From the NCBI RefSeq assembly GCF_040681875.1, contig NZ_JBFAZP010000002.1, positions 1 to 64,000 of the forward strand: 64,000 bases of DNA. Reading direction: 5' to 3'. This document shows, in pieces, positions 49,917-58,855 of the stretch. Source of the stretch: Longispora sp040681875 (GTDB lineage: Bacteria > Actinomycetota > Actinomycetes > Mycobacteriales > Micromonosporaceae). The notes under the pieces were generated by a model. It did no database searches, was not told where the DNA came from, and was given only the letters and a program-made list of their open reading frames with translations. Position 1 is the stretch's first letter. Each line of letters begins with the position of its first letter. The translations under genes were made by a program, and so were the position numbers.

Positions 49917-52388
49917 GTGGAGCCGTTCGCCCTGCCCGACTTCTACATGCCCTACCCGGCCCGGCGGAACCCGCACGAGGAACACGCCCGGAGCCACTCG
50001 GACGCGTGGGCCGCGGAGCTGGGCATGCTCGACGCGCACGGCCCGACCGGCACCCTCGTCTGGGACCAGGCGAAACTCAGCGCCAACGACTACGCGCTGA
50101 TGTGCGCCTACACGCACCCCGACTGCGACGAGGCCACCCTCGACCTGATCACCGACTGGTACGTGTGGGTGTTCTTCTTCGACGACCACTTCCTCGAACT
50201 GTTCAAGTACAACGGGGACATGAAGGGCGCGCAGGCGTACCTGGACCGCCTGGACCTGTTCATGACCGCGCCCGGCCAGACGCCCCCGGAGCCGGAGAAC
50301 CCGGCGGAGGCGGGCCTGGCGGACCTGTGGGCGCGCACCGTGCCGAAGATGTCCGACGACTGGCGCGAACGGTTCACCCTCTCCACCCACAACCTGATGG
50401 TCGAGTCGATGTGGGAGCTCGACAACATCAACCGGCACCGGATCGCCAACCCGATGGAGTACGTGGAGATGCGCCGCCGGGTGGGCGGCGCCCCGTGGTC
50501 GGCGAACCTGGTGGAGGTCGCCGCCGGCGCGGAGATCCCCGACCGGCTCGCCGGCCTGCGGCCCCTGCGCGTGCTGCGCGACACGTTCTCCGACGCCGTG
50601 CACCTGCGCAACGACCTGTTCTCCTACCAGCGCGAGGTGCAGGAGGAGGGCGAGAACTCCAACGCGGTCCTGGTGCTGGAGACGTTCCTGGGAGTGTCCA
50701 CCCAGGAGGCCGCCGACCTGACCAACAGCCTGATCACCTCCCGGTTGCAGCAGTTCGAGAACACGGCGCTCACCGAGGTGCCGATCATGTTCGCCGAGAA
50801 CGGCACGACCCCCGACGACCAGCTCGCCGTCGGGCTGTACGTCAAGGGGCTGCAGGACTGGCAGTCCGGCGGGCACGAGTGGCACGCCCGGTCCAGCCGG
50901 TACATGAACGGGAACGTCACCTCGGCGGCCCCCGTGCTCGGCGGGCCGAAGGGCATCGGCACCGACGGGCTGCGGATCACCCCGGGCACGCTCGGGCTCG
51001 AACGCCGCCGCGCCCAGCACACCGACGTGCCCGCCCTCCGCGAGCCCGGCCACCTGCCGCTGCCCGAGTTCTACATGCCCTACGCCTTCCCGGTCAGCCC
51101 GCACCTCCCCGAGGCCCGCCGGCACGGCGCGGCCTGGGCAGAGGAGATGGGCATGTACGAGCCCGTGCCCGGCGTCCCCGGCGGCCGGGTCTGGGACGCC
51201 GAACGGTTCCGCGCCTACGACCTGGCGTACTGCGCCGCGATGATCCACGCCCACTCCGACCTCGACGAGCTGAACCTGTCCACGGACTGGCTGAGCTGGG
51301 GCACGTACGGCGACGACCTGTTCCCCGCCCAGTACGGCGCCAGCCGCAACCTCGTCGGCGCCAAGGCACAGAACGCGCGGTTCGCCCTGTTCATGCCCCT
51401 GGACCTGGGCCCCGTCCCCGAACCGGTCAGCCCGGTCGAACGCGGGCTCGCCGACCTGTGGCGGCGCACCGCCGGCCCGATGGCCATGCCCGCCCGCCGG
51501 CAGTTCCGCACCGCCGTGGAGGACATGACCGCCTCCTGGATCTGGGAGCTCGCCAACCAGGTGCAGAACCGGGTGCCCGACCCCGTCGACTACGTCGAGA
51601 TGCGCCGGGCCACGTTCGGCTCCGACCTGACCATGGGGCTGGCCCGGATCGCGCACGGCAACCTGGTACCCGCCGAGATCTACGACAACCGGGTCATGCG
51701 CCAGCTCGACAACTCCGCGCAGGACTACGCCTGCTTCGTCAACGACGTGTTCTCCTACCAGAAGGAGATCCAGTACGAGGGCGAGGTGCACAACCTCGTC
51801 TACGTGATGCAGAACTTCCTCGGCTGCGACCGGGAACGCGCCCGCGACGTGGTCAACAACCTGATGACCGAGCGGATGCAGCAGTTCGAGCACATCGTCG
51901 AGGTGGAACTGCCGGCCATGTTCGACGACCTGGGCCTGTCCGGGGACGTGCGCGCGGTGCTGACCACCTACGCCGAGGAGCTCAAGGACTGGATGGCCGG
52001 GATCCTGGAATGGCACCGGTCGGTGGACCGGTACCGGCCGGAGTGGCTGGCGGGCCAGCACGGGGGTGCCGTGCCCGAGGTCCCCGGGGGCTGGCAGCCG
52101 CCGGTGACGGGGCAGGTGCCGAGGGTCACGCCCGCCGGTGTCCCCGAGAGGCCGGCGGCCCCCGGCCACCCCGGGCTGCCCGCCGATCCCGCCGTGCCGG
52201 GTCGGGCCTCGCTGCCCGCGCACCCGGCCGGGCCGGCTCCGACCAGGCCCGGCGTCCCGGTCGGTTCCGGAGCCGCCGAGCCGACCGGCAGGGGCGGGCC
52301 CGGGGTGTTCGTGCCGCCCGGCCCCGCAGGACTCGGCACCTCGGCCGCGCGGGTCGCCGAAACCGTGGCCGGTGAGCGGCGCCAGTGA
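49917..52388 (+). CDS. geoA: Bifunctional germacradienol/geosmin synthase
   Basis: 823 aa from GTG with GGAGG 5 bp upstream. Two terpene synthase domains. N-terminal: metal motif DDHFLE (89-94) and NDLFSYQRE (232-240), which turns farnesyl diphosphate into germacradienol. C-terminal: DDLFP (466-470) and NDVFSYQKE (609-617), which converts germacradienol to geosmin. Sequence and order match the Streptomyces enzyme. Unlike typical ~730-residue forms, it has a Pro/Gly/Ala-rich tail of roughly 100 residues after the second domain. The eshA-type cyclic-nucleotide gene often next to geoA is absent here. Function assigned with high confidence. Confidence 0.97.
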   Translation: MEPFALPDFYMPYPARRNPHEEHARSHSDAWAAELGMLDAHGPTGTLVWDQAKLSANDYALMCAYTHPDCDEATLDLITDWYVWVFFFDDHFLELFKYNGDMKGAQAYLDRLDLFMTAPGQTPPEPENPAEAGLADLWARTVPKMSDDWRERFTLSTHNLMVESMWELDNINRHRIANPMEYVEMRRRVGGAPWSANLVEVAAGAEIPDRLAGLRPLRVLRDTFSDAVHLRNDLFSYQREVQEEGENSNAVLVLETFLGVSTQEAADLTNSLITSRLQQFENTALTEVPIMFAENGTTPDDQLAVGLYVKGLQDWQSGGHEWHARSSRYMNGNVTSAAPVLGGPKGIGTDGLRITPGTLGLERRRAQHTDVPALREPGHLPLPEFYMPYAFPVSPHLPEARRHGAAWAEEMGMYEPVPGVPGGRVWDAERFRAYDLAYCAAMIHAHSDLDELNLSTDWLSWGTYGDDLFPAQYGASRNLVGAKAQNARFALFMPLDLGPVPEPVSPVERGLADLWRRTAGPMAMPARRQFRTAVEDMTASWIWELANQVQNRVPDPVDYVEMRRATFGSDLTMGLARIAHGNLVPAEIYDNRVMRQLDNSAQDYACFVNDVFSYQKEIQYEGEVHNLVYVMQNFLGCDRERARDVVNNLMTERMQQFEHIVEVELPAMFDDLGLSGDVRAVLTTYAEELKDWMAGILEWHRSVDRYRPEWLAGQHGGAVPEVPGGWQPPVTGQVPRVTPAGVPERPAAPGHPGLPADPAVPGRASLPAHPAGPAPTRPGVPVGSGAAEPTGRGGPGVFVPPGPAGLGTSAARVAETVAGERRQ

Positions 52389-52475
52389 CGGCCGTACCTT
52401 AAGAGCACGCAAAGCACTGCTAATGGGGTACCGGGGCCCGATGGCGCTCGGGCCGTGGCACGGTATGTTCGCGCC

Positions 52476-53150
52476 ATGGCCCGAGTGTTGATCGTCGAGG
52501 ACGCGCCCCAGATCCGCCTCGCTCTCGCCAAGGCCCTGACCGCGGCCGGCCACACCGTCCGCTCGTTCGGCGGCGGGACCGAGGCGCTGCCCCAGGTCGT
52601 GTCGTGGCCCGCCGACCTGGTCGTCCTCGACCTGGGCCTGCCCGACATCGACGGGGAGGCGGTGCTGGGCATGATCCGGGGCGTCTCCCGGGTGCCGGTC
52701 GTCGTCGCCACTGCCCGCGACACCGACGTGGAGGTCGTCCGCCTGCTGCGCGCCGGGGCCGACGACTACCTGATCAAGCCCTTCTCCGCCGAGCAGCTCG
52801 GGGCCCGGATCGAGGCGGTGCTCCGCCGCTCCGGGGCCACCACCGAGGACGTGCTCGTGGTCGGCGGGCTGCGGGTGTCGCGGGCCACCCGGCAGGCCAC
52901 CCTCGACGGGGTACCGCTGAAGCTGACCCGGATGGAGTTCGACCTGCTGGCGTACCTGGCCGAGCGGCAGGGGCGGGTGATCAGCCGGCAGGAGCTCCTC
53001 AACGACGTGTGGCGGCAGCCGTTCGCCGGCGGCGGGGAGACCGTGGACGTGCACGTGTCCTGGCTGCGCCGCAAGCTGGGCGAGACGGCCTCGCAGCCCC
53101 GGTACCTGCACACCGTGCGCGGCGTCGGCTTCCGGATCGCGGCCCCCTGA
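52476..53150 (+). CDS. OmpR-family response regulator
   Basis: 224 aa. Receiver domain with acidic pocket (VEDAP), phosphoacceptor Asp52 (VLDLGLPDIDG) and Lys101 (DDYLIKPF); C-terminal winged helix with LKLTRMEFDLLAYLAERQGRVISRQELLNDVW and VDVHVSWLRRKLGE to the end VRGVGFRI. The ATG at 52476 is the family-typical start (MARVLIVEDA). The likely partner histidine kinase is encoded 2.3 kb away on the other strand at 55419. Confidence 0.93.
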   Translation: MARVLIVEDAPQIRLALAKALTAAGHTVRSFGGGTEALPQVVSWPADLVVLDLGLPDIDGEAVLGMIRGVSRVPVVVATARDTDVEVVRLLRAGADDYLIKPFSAEQLGARIEAVLRRSGATTEDVLVVGGLRVSRATRQATLDGVPLKLTRMEFDLLAYLAERQGRVISRQELLNDVWRQPFAGGGETVDVHVSWLRRKLGETASQPRYLHTVRGVGFRIAAP

Positions 53151-53262
53151 GCCCGGCGGCCGGGACGCGGACGTGTCCGACACGTCGAGGCGCCGCCCGG
53201 CCCTCTCCACCCCGGACATTCATGACCGTCTGTGACTTTTCCGGGACAGTACACTCCCGGGC

Positions 53263-55245
53263 GTGAACGGATTCCGGCTGAGCGTGGACTACGGCACCTC
53301 CCACACCGTCGCGGTGCTGCGCTGGCCCGACGGCCGGACCCGCACCCTGCTGTTCGACTCCTCGCCGCTGCTGCTGTCGGCGGTGTTCGCGGCCCCCGAC
53401 GGCCGGCTGGTCACCGGGCGCGACGCGGAGCGCGCGGCCCGCGCCGACCCGGCCCGGTACGAGCCGAACCCGAAGCGCCGGGTCATCGACGGCGCGGTGC
53501 TGCTGGGTGACCGTTCCGTCCCGGTCACCGACCTGATCGCGGCGACCCTGCGCGTCGTCGCCGGGGAGGCCACCCGGGTGGCCGGCGAACTCCCCGGCGA
53601 CGTGGTGCTCACCTACCCGGCCGAGTGGGCGGCGATCCGGCGCACCGTGCTGGTCGAAGCGGCGGAGGCGGCCGGCCTGCCGCGCCCCCGGCTCGTGCCG
53701 GAACCGGTCGCCGCCGCCGCGTACTTCGCGACCGTCCTCGGCCACCGGGTCGGCCCCGGCCAGGTCGTCGTCGTGTACGACCTCGGCGGCGGCACCCTGG
53801 ACGTCAGCGCGGTCCGCCGCACCCCGGACGGGTACGAGGTCGCCGCCGTGGAGGGCATGCCGGACTTCGGCGGGCTCGACCTCGACGCCGTCGTGGTGGA
53901 CCTGCTGGCCGGACACGTCGACCCGGCCGCCTGGTCGCGTCTCACCCGGCCCGCCACGATGGCGGACAGGCGGGCGTTCCGGGCGTTGTGGGACGACGCG
54001 CGCGCCGCGAAGGAGACGCTGTCGCGGCAGGCCAACGCGTCGGTCCTGCTGCCGTCCGTGGGGCGTGACCTCCAGGTCGGGCGGGAGGAGTTCGAGGCCG
54101 CGGCCCGGGGCGTGCTGAGCCGGTCGGCGGAACTGACCGCGACGGTGGTGCGACGGCACGGCGGCGGCGACCGGCTCGCGGGGCTGTTCCTGGTCGGTGG
54201 CTCCACCCGGATTCCGCTCGTGGCGACCATGTTGCACCAGGCGACCGGGGTCGCGCCGACGGCCCTGGAACAGCCGGAACTCGTCGTGGCCGAGGGGGCG
54301 CTGCACGCGGTGGGGGCCGGGTGGCAGGAGCAGGTGGCGCCGTCGCCGGTCCGGAGCGACGGGGCGCAGGTGGACGGGAGCGCCGGGCCGGCCCACGCGG
54401 TGGTGCGGTCCCCCGACGCGGATCCCGGGGTTCCTACGCGAGCCGGGTCTCCGCGTGTGGTGGCCCCGGCCTCGCCGCCCGCGTCGGACCGCGCGCCCTC
54501 GAAGACGGCTCAGGAGGTGTCGGAGGCGGCCCTCTCCCCGGGGACGGCCCCGGATTCCGCCCCGGTGAAGACGCGCGGCCCGTCGGTCGCCCCCAGGAGG
54601 CGAGGCAGGGCCCGCGCGGTCGCCGGTACCCTCCTCGTGTTGTCGCTCGTCGGAGGCGGCGTCTACTGGGCGTTCCCCGACAAGGTGCGGTCCGTGGTCG
54701 GGATCCGGCCGACCACCGCCGGGGGTCCCCGGTCGGGCAAGGTCGGCGCGACCCCCGCCGGCCCGACGTACGACCACAAGGTCGACCTGTGCGCGGGGAT
54801 GGACTTCGCCCCGGTCCGCGCGCTCGCCAGCCAGATGGTCAGCGGGCCGATCCCGAGCGACCCCAGGGACATGGGCTCCGCCGCCATGACCACCTGCACG
54901 GCCACCCTGATGGTCCCCGGGACGACCTCGGTCCTGGTCGTTCAGATCAACGCGACTGTGTTCCGCGACCAGGAGAGCGCGCGGAGCACCTACGTGACCG
55001 CCAGGTCCGGCGGCGACGCCGAGGACTCCGGCCCCGTGTCGGACGTCGGCGTCGAGGCGGCCTACGTGTACCGGCCCGAGCGGGGCCGCAGCTCCCAGTA
55101 CACCCTCGCGGCGGTGCACGGGAACCTGTGCCTGCGGATCAGCCTCACCAACGCGGGTACGCCCGAACCGCGGCCGCGCGCCGAGTTCGACGGACCGGCC
55201 AGCCAGCTCGCCCGGCAGGCGCTCACCCTGCTCCCGAAGACGTAG
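53263..55245 (+). CDS. Hsp70-like ATPase fused to a membrane helix and extracytoplasmic domain
   Basis: 660 aa from a GTG. Residues ~1-360 are an actin-like Hsp70 ATPase domain: SVDYGTSHTVAVL, phosphate loop VYDLGGGTLDVSAV, and adenosine motif FLVGGSTRIPLVATML. There is no Hsp70 substrate-binding domain; instead an Ala/Pro/Ser linker, a membrane helix at about 451-470 (AVAGTLLVLSLVGGGVYWAF), and a ~170-residue outside domain with two to three Cys (VDLCAGMDF, TTCTATL, NLCLRIS), resembling DUF3558-like lipoprotein domains. It may couple ATP binding inside to a cell-surface event. Lies between a response regulator and its probable kinase. Confidence 0.85.
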   Translation: MNGFRLSVDYGTSHTVAVLRWPDGRTRTLLFDSSPLLLSAVFAAPDGRLVTGRDAERAARADPARYEPNPKRRVIDGAVLLGDRSVPVTDLIAATLRVVAGEATRVAGELPGDVVLTYPAEWAAIRRTVLVEAAEAAGLPRPRLVPEPVAAAAYFATVLGHRVGPGQVVVVYDLGGGTLDVSAVRRTPDGYEVAAVEGMPDFGGLDLDAVVVDLLAGHVDPAAWSRLTRPATMADRRAFRALWDDARAAKETLSRQANASVLLPSVGRDLQVGREEFEAAARGVLSRSAELTATVVRRHGGGDRLAGLFLVGGSTRIPLVATMLHQATGVAPTALEQPELVVAEGALHAVGAGWQEQVAPSPVRSDGAQVDGSAGPAHAVVRSPDADPGVPTRAGSPRVVAPASPPASDRAPSKTAQEVSEAALSPGTAPDSAPVKTRGPSVAPRRRGRARAVAGTLLVLSLVGGGVYWAFPDKVRSVVGIRPTTAGGPRSGKVGATPAGPTYDHKVDLCAGMDFAPVRALASQMVSGPIPSDPRDMGSAAMTTCTATLMVPGTTSVLVVQINATVFRDQESARSTYVTARSGGDAEDSGPVSDVGVEAAYVYRPERGRSSQYTLAAVHGNLCLRISLTNAGTPEPRPRAEFDGPASQLARQALTLLPKT

Positions 55246-55290
55246 AAGACTGTTCGAGAGCCGCCAGGGCCGACCCCGCGCCCACTGTGG

Positions 55291-55363
55291 TGGCAGGTCA
55301 CCCCGGCCCCGGTTGGGGCAGCTCACCCCGGCCCCGGTTGGGGCAGCTCACCCCGGCCATCGT
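55291..55363. repeat. 25-bp tandem repeat, three copies
   Basis: The unit containing TCACCCCGGCCCCGGTTGGG recurs with a 25-bp period at about 55298, 55323 and 55348 between the convergent Hsp70-like and histidine kinase genes. The third copy diverges after CCCCGGCC. Slippage repeat; no function evident. Confidence 0.7.
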
Positions 55364-55418
55364 CAGGAGCTCACCCAACCCGCGCCGCAGCCCGGTCGGC
55401 GGGTCCGCGGGCCGGTAC

Positions 55419-56768
55419 CTAGCGGTGCCGGCCCCGGCGGAGCAGCCGGTCCCAGGCGCTGCGGTAGCCGATGTCCCCCGGCCGGGACCGGCGCGGCAGC
55501 GGCACCAGGCCGAGCGACAGCCCCACCTGCGTGCCCCCGAGCGGACCGGTGCCGATCGTGAGCTCCCCGCCCGTGGACCGGGCGACCCGGCGCGCGATGT
55601 CCAGGCCCAGCCCGGTCGAGGAGCCCCCGCTGGTGCCGCGTTCGACGGCCGCCGCCGCGTCGGGGATGCCGGGGCCGGCGTCGGCGACGAGTACCAGGAT
55701 CCGGGGTCCGTCCGAGGCCACCGAGATCTTGCAGGCCGTGCCCTCCGGGGTGTGCTGGAAGACGTTGCCGATGACGGTGTCCAGCGCGTCGGCGAGGTCG
55801 TCGGCCCCGATCGCCACGGTCAGCGGTCCGTCGACGGGCGCGGTGTCCCAGGGGCGGCCCTGGTCCTCGGCGAGCGGGGTCCAGAAGGCGATCCGGGCGG
55901 TCAGGACGGCGGCGAGGTCGCAGCGCAGGTGCGCGGTCGGGTACGGCCGCCGGGCCTGCTGGATCACGGCGCTGACCTCGCGTTCCAGGTCGGCGGCGGC
56001 CGCCAGCAGCCGGGACTTGTCCTCGCCGGCCGGCAGGGTCTCGGTGTTGAGCCGCACGGCCGTCAGCGGGGTACGCAACCGGTGCGACAGGTCGGCGGCG
56101 AACTCGCGCTCGGCCACCAGCCGCGCCTCGAACGCCTCCGCGAGGGTGTTGAACGCGCCCGCGAGCGCGCCGATCTCCGCCGGCCCGGTCGGGTCCGCGC
56201 GCGCCGTCAGGTCCCCGTCCGACATCCGCCGGGCGGCGGCGGTCAGGTTCCGGGTCGCCCGGACGGCGTCCCCGGCCAGCCGGTCGGCGAGCAGCACCGA
56301 GCTGCCGACCAGGGCGAGCGCGATCGCGGCGAGGATGGCCCAGGCGGTGCGGACCCCGGAGTCGAGTTCGGCGGCGGGGACGTACGCCTCGACGACCGCG
56401 ACCCGGCCGTCGGGGTGCGAGACCGGGCGGAGCAGGACCACGCCGCCGGCCACGTCGAGCTGCGCGCCGCGCTTGGACTCCCGCGCCCTGTCGACGGCCT
56501 CGGCGGGGGCGTGCACCGGGTTGATGGCCGTCCCGTCGGGCAGCACCACGGCGACGCCCCGGACCCGGGACCGGTGCAGCGCGGAGGTGACGACCGGCGG
56601 CTCGGCGGTCACCGCGAGGACGGGCGCGATGGACGCGGCCCGGCGTTCGGCGCCCTGCACGGCGCGGTCGTGGGCGGCGATCCGGACCAGGAACGCCAGC
56701 GGGAGCGCGAAGGCCAAGGCGACCAGGGAGGTGACGGCGAGCGCCACGAGGACGTAGCTGCGTCTCAC
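55419..56768 (-). CDS. Sensor histidine kinase
   Basis: 449 aa. N-terminal membrane helix (7-29), extracytoplasmic sensor of about 110 residues, second helix (about 145-165), HAMP domain (RNLTAAARRMSDGDLTARADPTGPAEIG), H-box DLSHRLRTPLTAVRLN with His229, N-box ALDTVIGNVFQHTPEG, and G-boxes VADAGPGIPDAA and GGSSTGLGLDIARRV. It would phosphorylate the response regulator at 52476, the only orphan nearby, across the Hsp70-like gene. It lies 3 bp downstream of an exported protein gene, likely a co-transcribed sensor accessory. Confidence 0.92.
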   Translation of the reverse strand: MRRSYVLVALAVTSLVALAFALPLAFLVRIAAHDRAVQGAERRAASIAPVLAVTAEPPVVTSALHRSRVRGVAVVLPDGTAINPVHAPAEAVDRARESKRGAQLDVAGGVVLLRPVSHPDGRVAVVEAYVPAAELDSGVRTAWAILAAIALALVGSSVLLADRLAGDAVRATRNLTAAARRMSDGDLTARADPTGPAEIGALAGAFNTLAEAFEARLVAEREFAADLSHRLRTPLTAVRLNTETLPAGEDKSRLLAAAADLEREVSAVIQQARRPYPTAHLRCDLAAVLTARIAFWTPLAEDQGRPWDTAPVDGPLTVAIGADDLADALDTVIGNVFQHTPEGTACKISVASDGPRILVLVADAGPGIPDAAAAVERGTSGGSSTGLGLDIARRVARSTGGELTIGTGPLGGTQVGLSLGLVPLPRRSRPGDIGYRSAWDRLLRRGRHR

Positions 56769-56771
56769 GGT

Positions 56772-57299
56772 CTAGTGCCGCTCATCGGTGACCTCGGCGT
56801 ACGGGCCGTTCCACCAGTACGCGCTGACCGTCGAGCGGTTCTGCGCGGCCGTGAACCGGACGATCACCCACACGGCGCTGCGCCGTTCGACCGTGGTGGT
56901 GTAGCCCCGGCCGGGCTCGTCGTCGACCATCCACACGTCGCCGGAGGTGTAGGAGATCCGGACGGAACCCCCATCGGAGTCGATCTTGTACACCTGGCCG
57001 GTCTTGTGCGGCACCGGCTGCGTCGACGGCGCGGGCGGCGCGGCGGTCGTCTTCCGGGGGGTCGGGCTCGGGGTCCGCGACGGCGAGGGCGAGGCGGACA
57101 GGGTGGGGGTCGGCACGGTCAGCCGGACGACCTGCTGGGTGGCCACGGGCAGGGTGACGTCCGCCGCGTCGTAGGTGCCCACGGTGCGGTCCAGCGCGCC
57201 CTGGATGCCGATCCAGGACAGGGTGACAGCTAGGGCTGTCGTGACGAGCCAGGCCAACGCGTACCGGGAAGTCCGTCGCACGGCAAGATCGTGCCCCAT
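56772..57299 (-). CDS. Exported membrane-anchored protein upstream of the histidine kinase
   Basis: 175 aa from the ATG giving MGHDLAVRRTSRYALAW; a frame to 57383 is less likely. One helix (YALAWLVTTALAVTLSWIGIQGAL), then a Thr/Ser/Pro-rich spacer (PTLSASPSPSRTPSPTPRK) and a C-terminal ~75-residue beta-rich domain (GQVYKIDSDGGSVRISYTSGDVWMVDDEPG, ending YWWNGPYAEVTDERH). The stop is 3 bp before the kinase start, so it is co-transcribed and may modulate the kinase sensor. No named family recognised. Confidence 0.8.
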   Translation of the reverse strand: MGHDLAVRRTSRYALAWLVTTALAVTLSWIGIQGALDRTVGTYDAADVTLPVATQQVVRLTVPTPTLSASPSPSRTPSPTPRKTTAAPPAPSTQPVPHKTGQVYKIDSDGGSVRISYTSGDVWMVDDEPGRGYTTTVERRSAVWVIVRFTAAQNRSTVSAYWWNGPYAEVTDERH

Positions 57300-57449
57300 C
57301 GGGGCCCAGGTCACAAGCTGATCATCGGGTACCGGGGCGCGGCCGGCCGGCACCCGCGCGACCGACGGGCCGGGCGGGTCCACGCTCCGGGCGGCGGCGG
57401 TGCCCGATCCGCCTGTGACCTGGCGGAACGTCGTACCCGGATGAGGGGT

Positions 57450-58130
57450 TTAGGGGGTCAGGAGGGTGGTGAAGTCGGGGACCCAGCGGTGCGGGCCCGG
57501 GTCGGGGGCCGGGTCGCCCGGCCGGTGCACGCCGACCGTGTGCCAGCCGGCGGCCCGCGCCGCGTCCAGCTCGGCGCGGCTGTCGGAGGCGAAGAGCAAC
57601 GCCGCCGGACCGGTACCGAGCGCGGCGCTGATCGCCCGGTACGAGGCCACGTCGCCCTTCGGCCCCGCGTTGCGCGTGTCGAACAATGCGCCGAGCAGGG
57701 GCAGCAGGTCGCCCTGGTCGCTGTGCCGGAACCAGTCGGCCTGGGCGAGCGTGGAGCCCGAGGAGTAGATGTGCACCCCGAGTCCGGCATCGACCCAGGA
57801 CCGCAATACGGGGGGTACGTCCGGGTAGACGTGGCCGGTCAGCTCCCCCGCGGCGTACCCGTGGGACCACAGGATGCCCTGCAGCCCCTTCAGCGGCGGC
57901 GCCTTGACGTCGCGGTCGATCCAGTCCCGGAGGATGTCGAGCACCTCGGCGTCGGTGGCCCCCGGCCGGTCGGCGAGCGCCCGCGCCTCGTCGAACAGCG
58001 CCCGGACCTGCGGCGACGGTTCGCGGAGCAGATCGGGCAGGTGGGCGCGGGAGTACGGGAACAGGTGGTCGTGCACGTGGCGTACCGAACTCGTCGTGCC
58101 CTCGATGTCGAGCACGACCGCGGTGATCAC
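57450..58130 (-). CDS. mtnC: Acireductone synthase (enolase-phosphatase E1)
   Basis: 226 aa. HAD motif I VVLDIEGTTSSVRHVHD with nucleophile Asp8, motif II HIYSSGS, motif III GPKGDVASYRAI and motif IV FASDSRAELDAARAAGW are those of MtnC. It converts 2,3-diketo-5-methylthiopentyl-1-phosphate to acireductone by enolisation and dephosphorylation. Third gene of the methionine salvage operon; its ATG overlaps the mtnD stop by 4 bp. Because of this fused enolase-phosphatase, separate mtnW/mtnX are not needed. Confidence 0.95.
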   Translation of the reverse strand: MITAVVLDIEGTTSSVRHVHDHLFPYSRAHLPDLLREPSPQVRALFDEARALADRPGATDAEVLDILRDWIDRDVKAPPLKGLQGILWSHGYAAGELTGHVYPDVPPVLRSWVDAGLGVHIYSSGSTLAQADWFRHSDQGDLLPLLGALFDTRNAGPKGDVASYRAISAALGTGPAALLFASDSRAELDAARAAGWHTVGVHRPGDPAPDPGPHRWVPDFTTLLTP

Positions 58131-58855
58131 GCCGCGCCGCCCCGGGTTGCGGCCGAGGTCGCCGCACCCGCCGCCGTTGCCGCACCGGCGGGTGCCGCCG
58201 GGCCGGTCGCCGTTGCCGCGCCGGTCGCCGGATCCCGTCCGGGCTCGCCGAGCAGGCCGTCCAGGTACGGCAGCCGGGTCGCGATCGGGTCCCCGGTGAA
58301 GTGGCCGATCCAGCCGTCCTCCTTCTGGAAGAACCGGATCGCGCAGAACTCGGGGCGCGCGCCCATGTCGAACCAGTGCGTCGTGCCGGCGGGTACGGAC
58401 AGCAGGTCGCCGGCGCGGCAGACCACGGCGTACACCCGGTCGCCGACGTGCAGGTAGAAGCAGCCCTGGCCCTCGACGAAGAACCGGACCTCGTCCTCGT
58501 CGTGGGTGTGCTCGGCGAGGAACCGTTCGCGGGCCTCCCGGGCGCGCTCCGGCCAGGTCGGGTCGGACCCGTCGGGGCGCATCCGGACGACGTCGACGAG
58601 GCGGTACCCGCCGTCGGCGGTGAGGCGGGCGACGTCGGCGGCGTAGGCGGCGAGGATCTCGGGTTGGCCCGCGTCGGGGGCGAGGGTGGCGGTGGCCGCC
58701 CAGCGTTCGAAGCCGATGCCGAGGGCGGCGAGTTCGGCGCTGATCCGGTGCGGGTCGTCGGTCCGGAGCAGGACCCGCGCCCCGGTGCGGGACACGCCGC
58801 CGGGCGGTGCGGGGTCCTGGCCGGAGGGGGCGGAGAGGACGGTCAGCAGGGTCAT
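58127..58855 (-). CDS. mtnD: Acireductone dioxygenase
   Basis: 242 aa. The cupin metal site is HTHDEDEVRFFVEG (His, His, Glu) with the last His in AGTTHWFDMG. With Fe it turns acireductone into the methionine precursor 2-keto-4-methylthiobutyrate plus formate; with Ni it takes an off-pathway route. The last ~35 residues are an Ala/Thr/Gly-rich tail absent from typical ~180-190 residue members. It overlaps mtnC by 4 bp and the mtnAB stop by 4 bp. Confidence 0.95.
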   Translation of the reverse strand: MTLLTVLSAPSGQDPAPPGGVSRTGARVLLRTDDPHRISAELAALGIGFERWAATATLAPDAGQPEILAAYAADVARLTADGGYRLVDVVRMRPDGSDPTWPERAREARERFLAEHTHDEDEVRFFVEGQGCFYLHVGDRVYAVVCRAGDLLSVPAGTTHWFDMGARPEFCAIRFFQKEDGWIGHFTGDPIATRLPYLDGLLGEPGRDPATGAATATGPAAPAGAATAAGAATSAATRGGAA

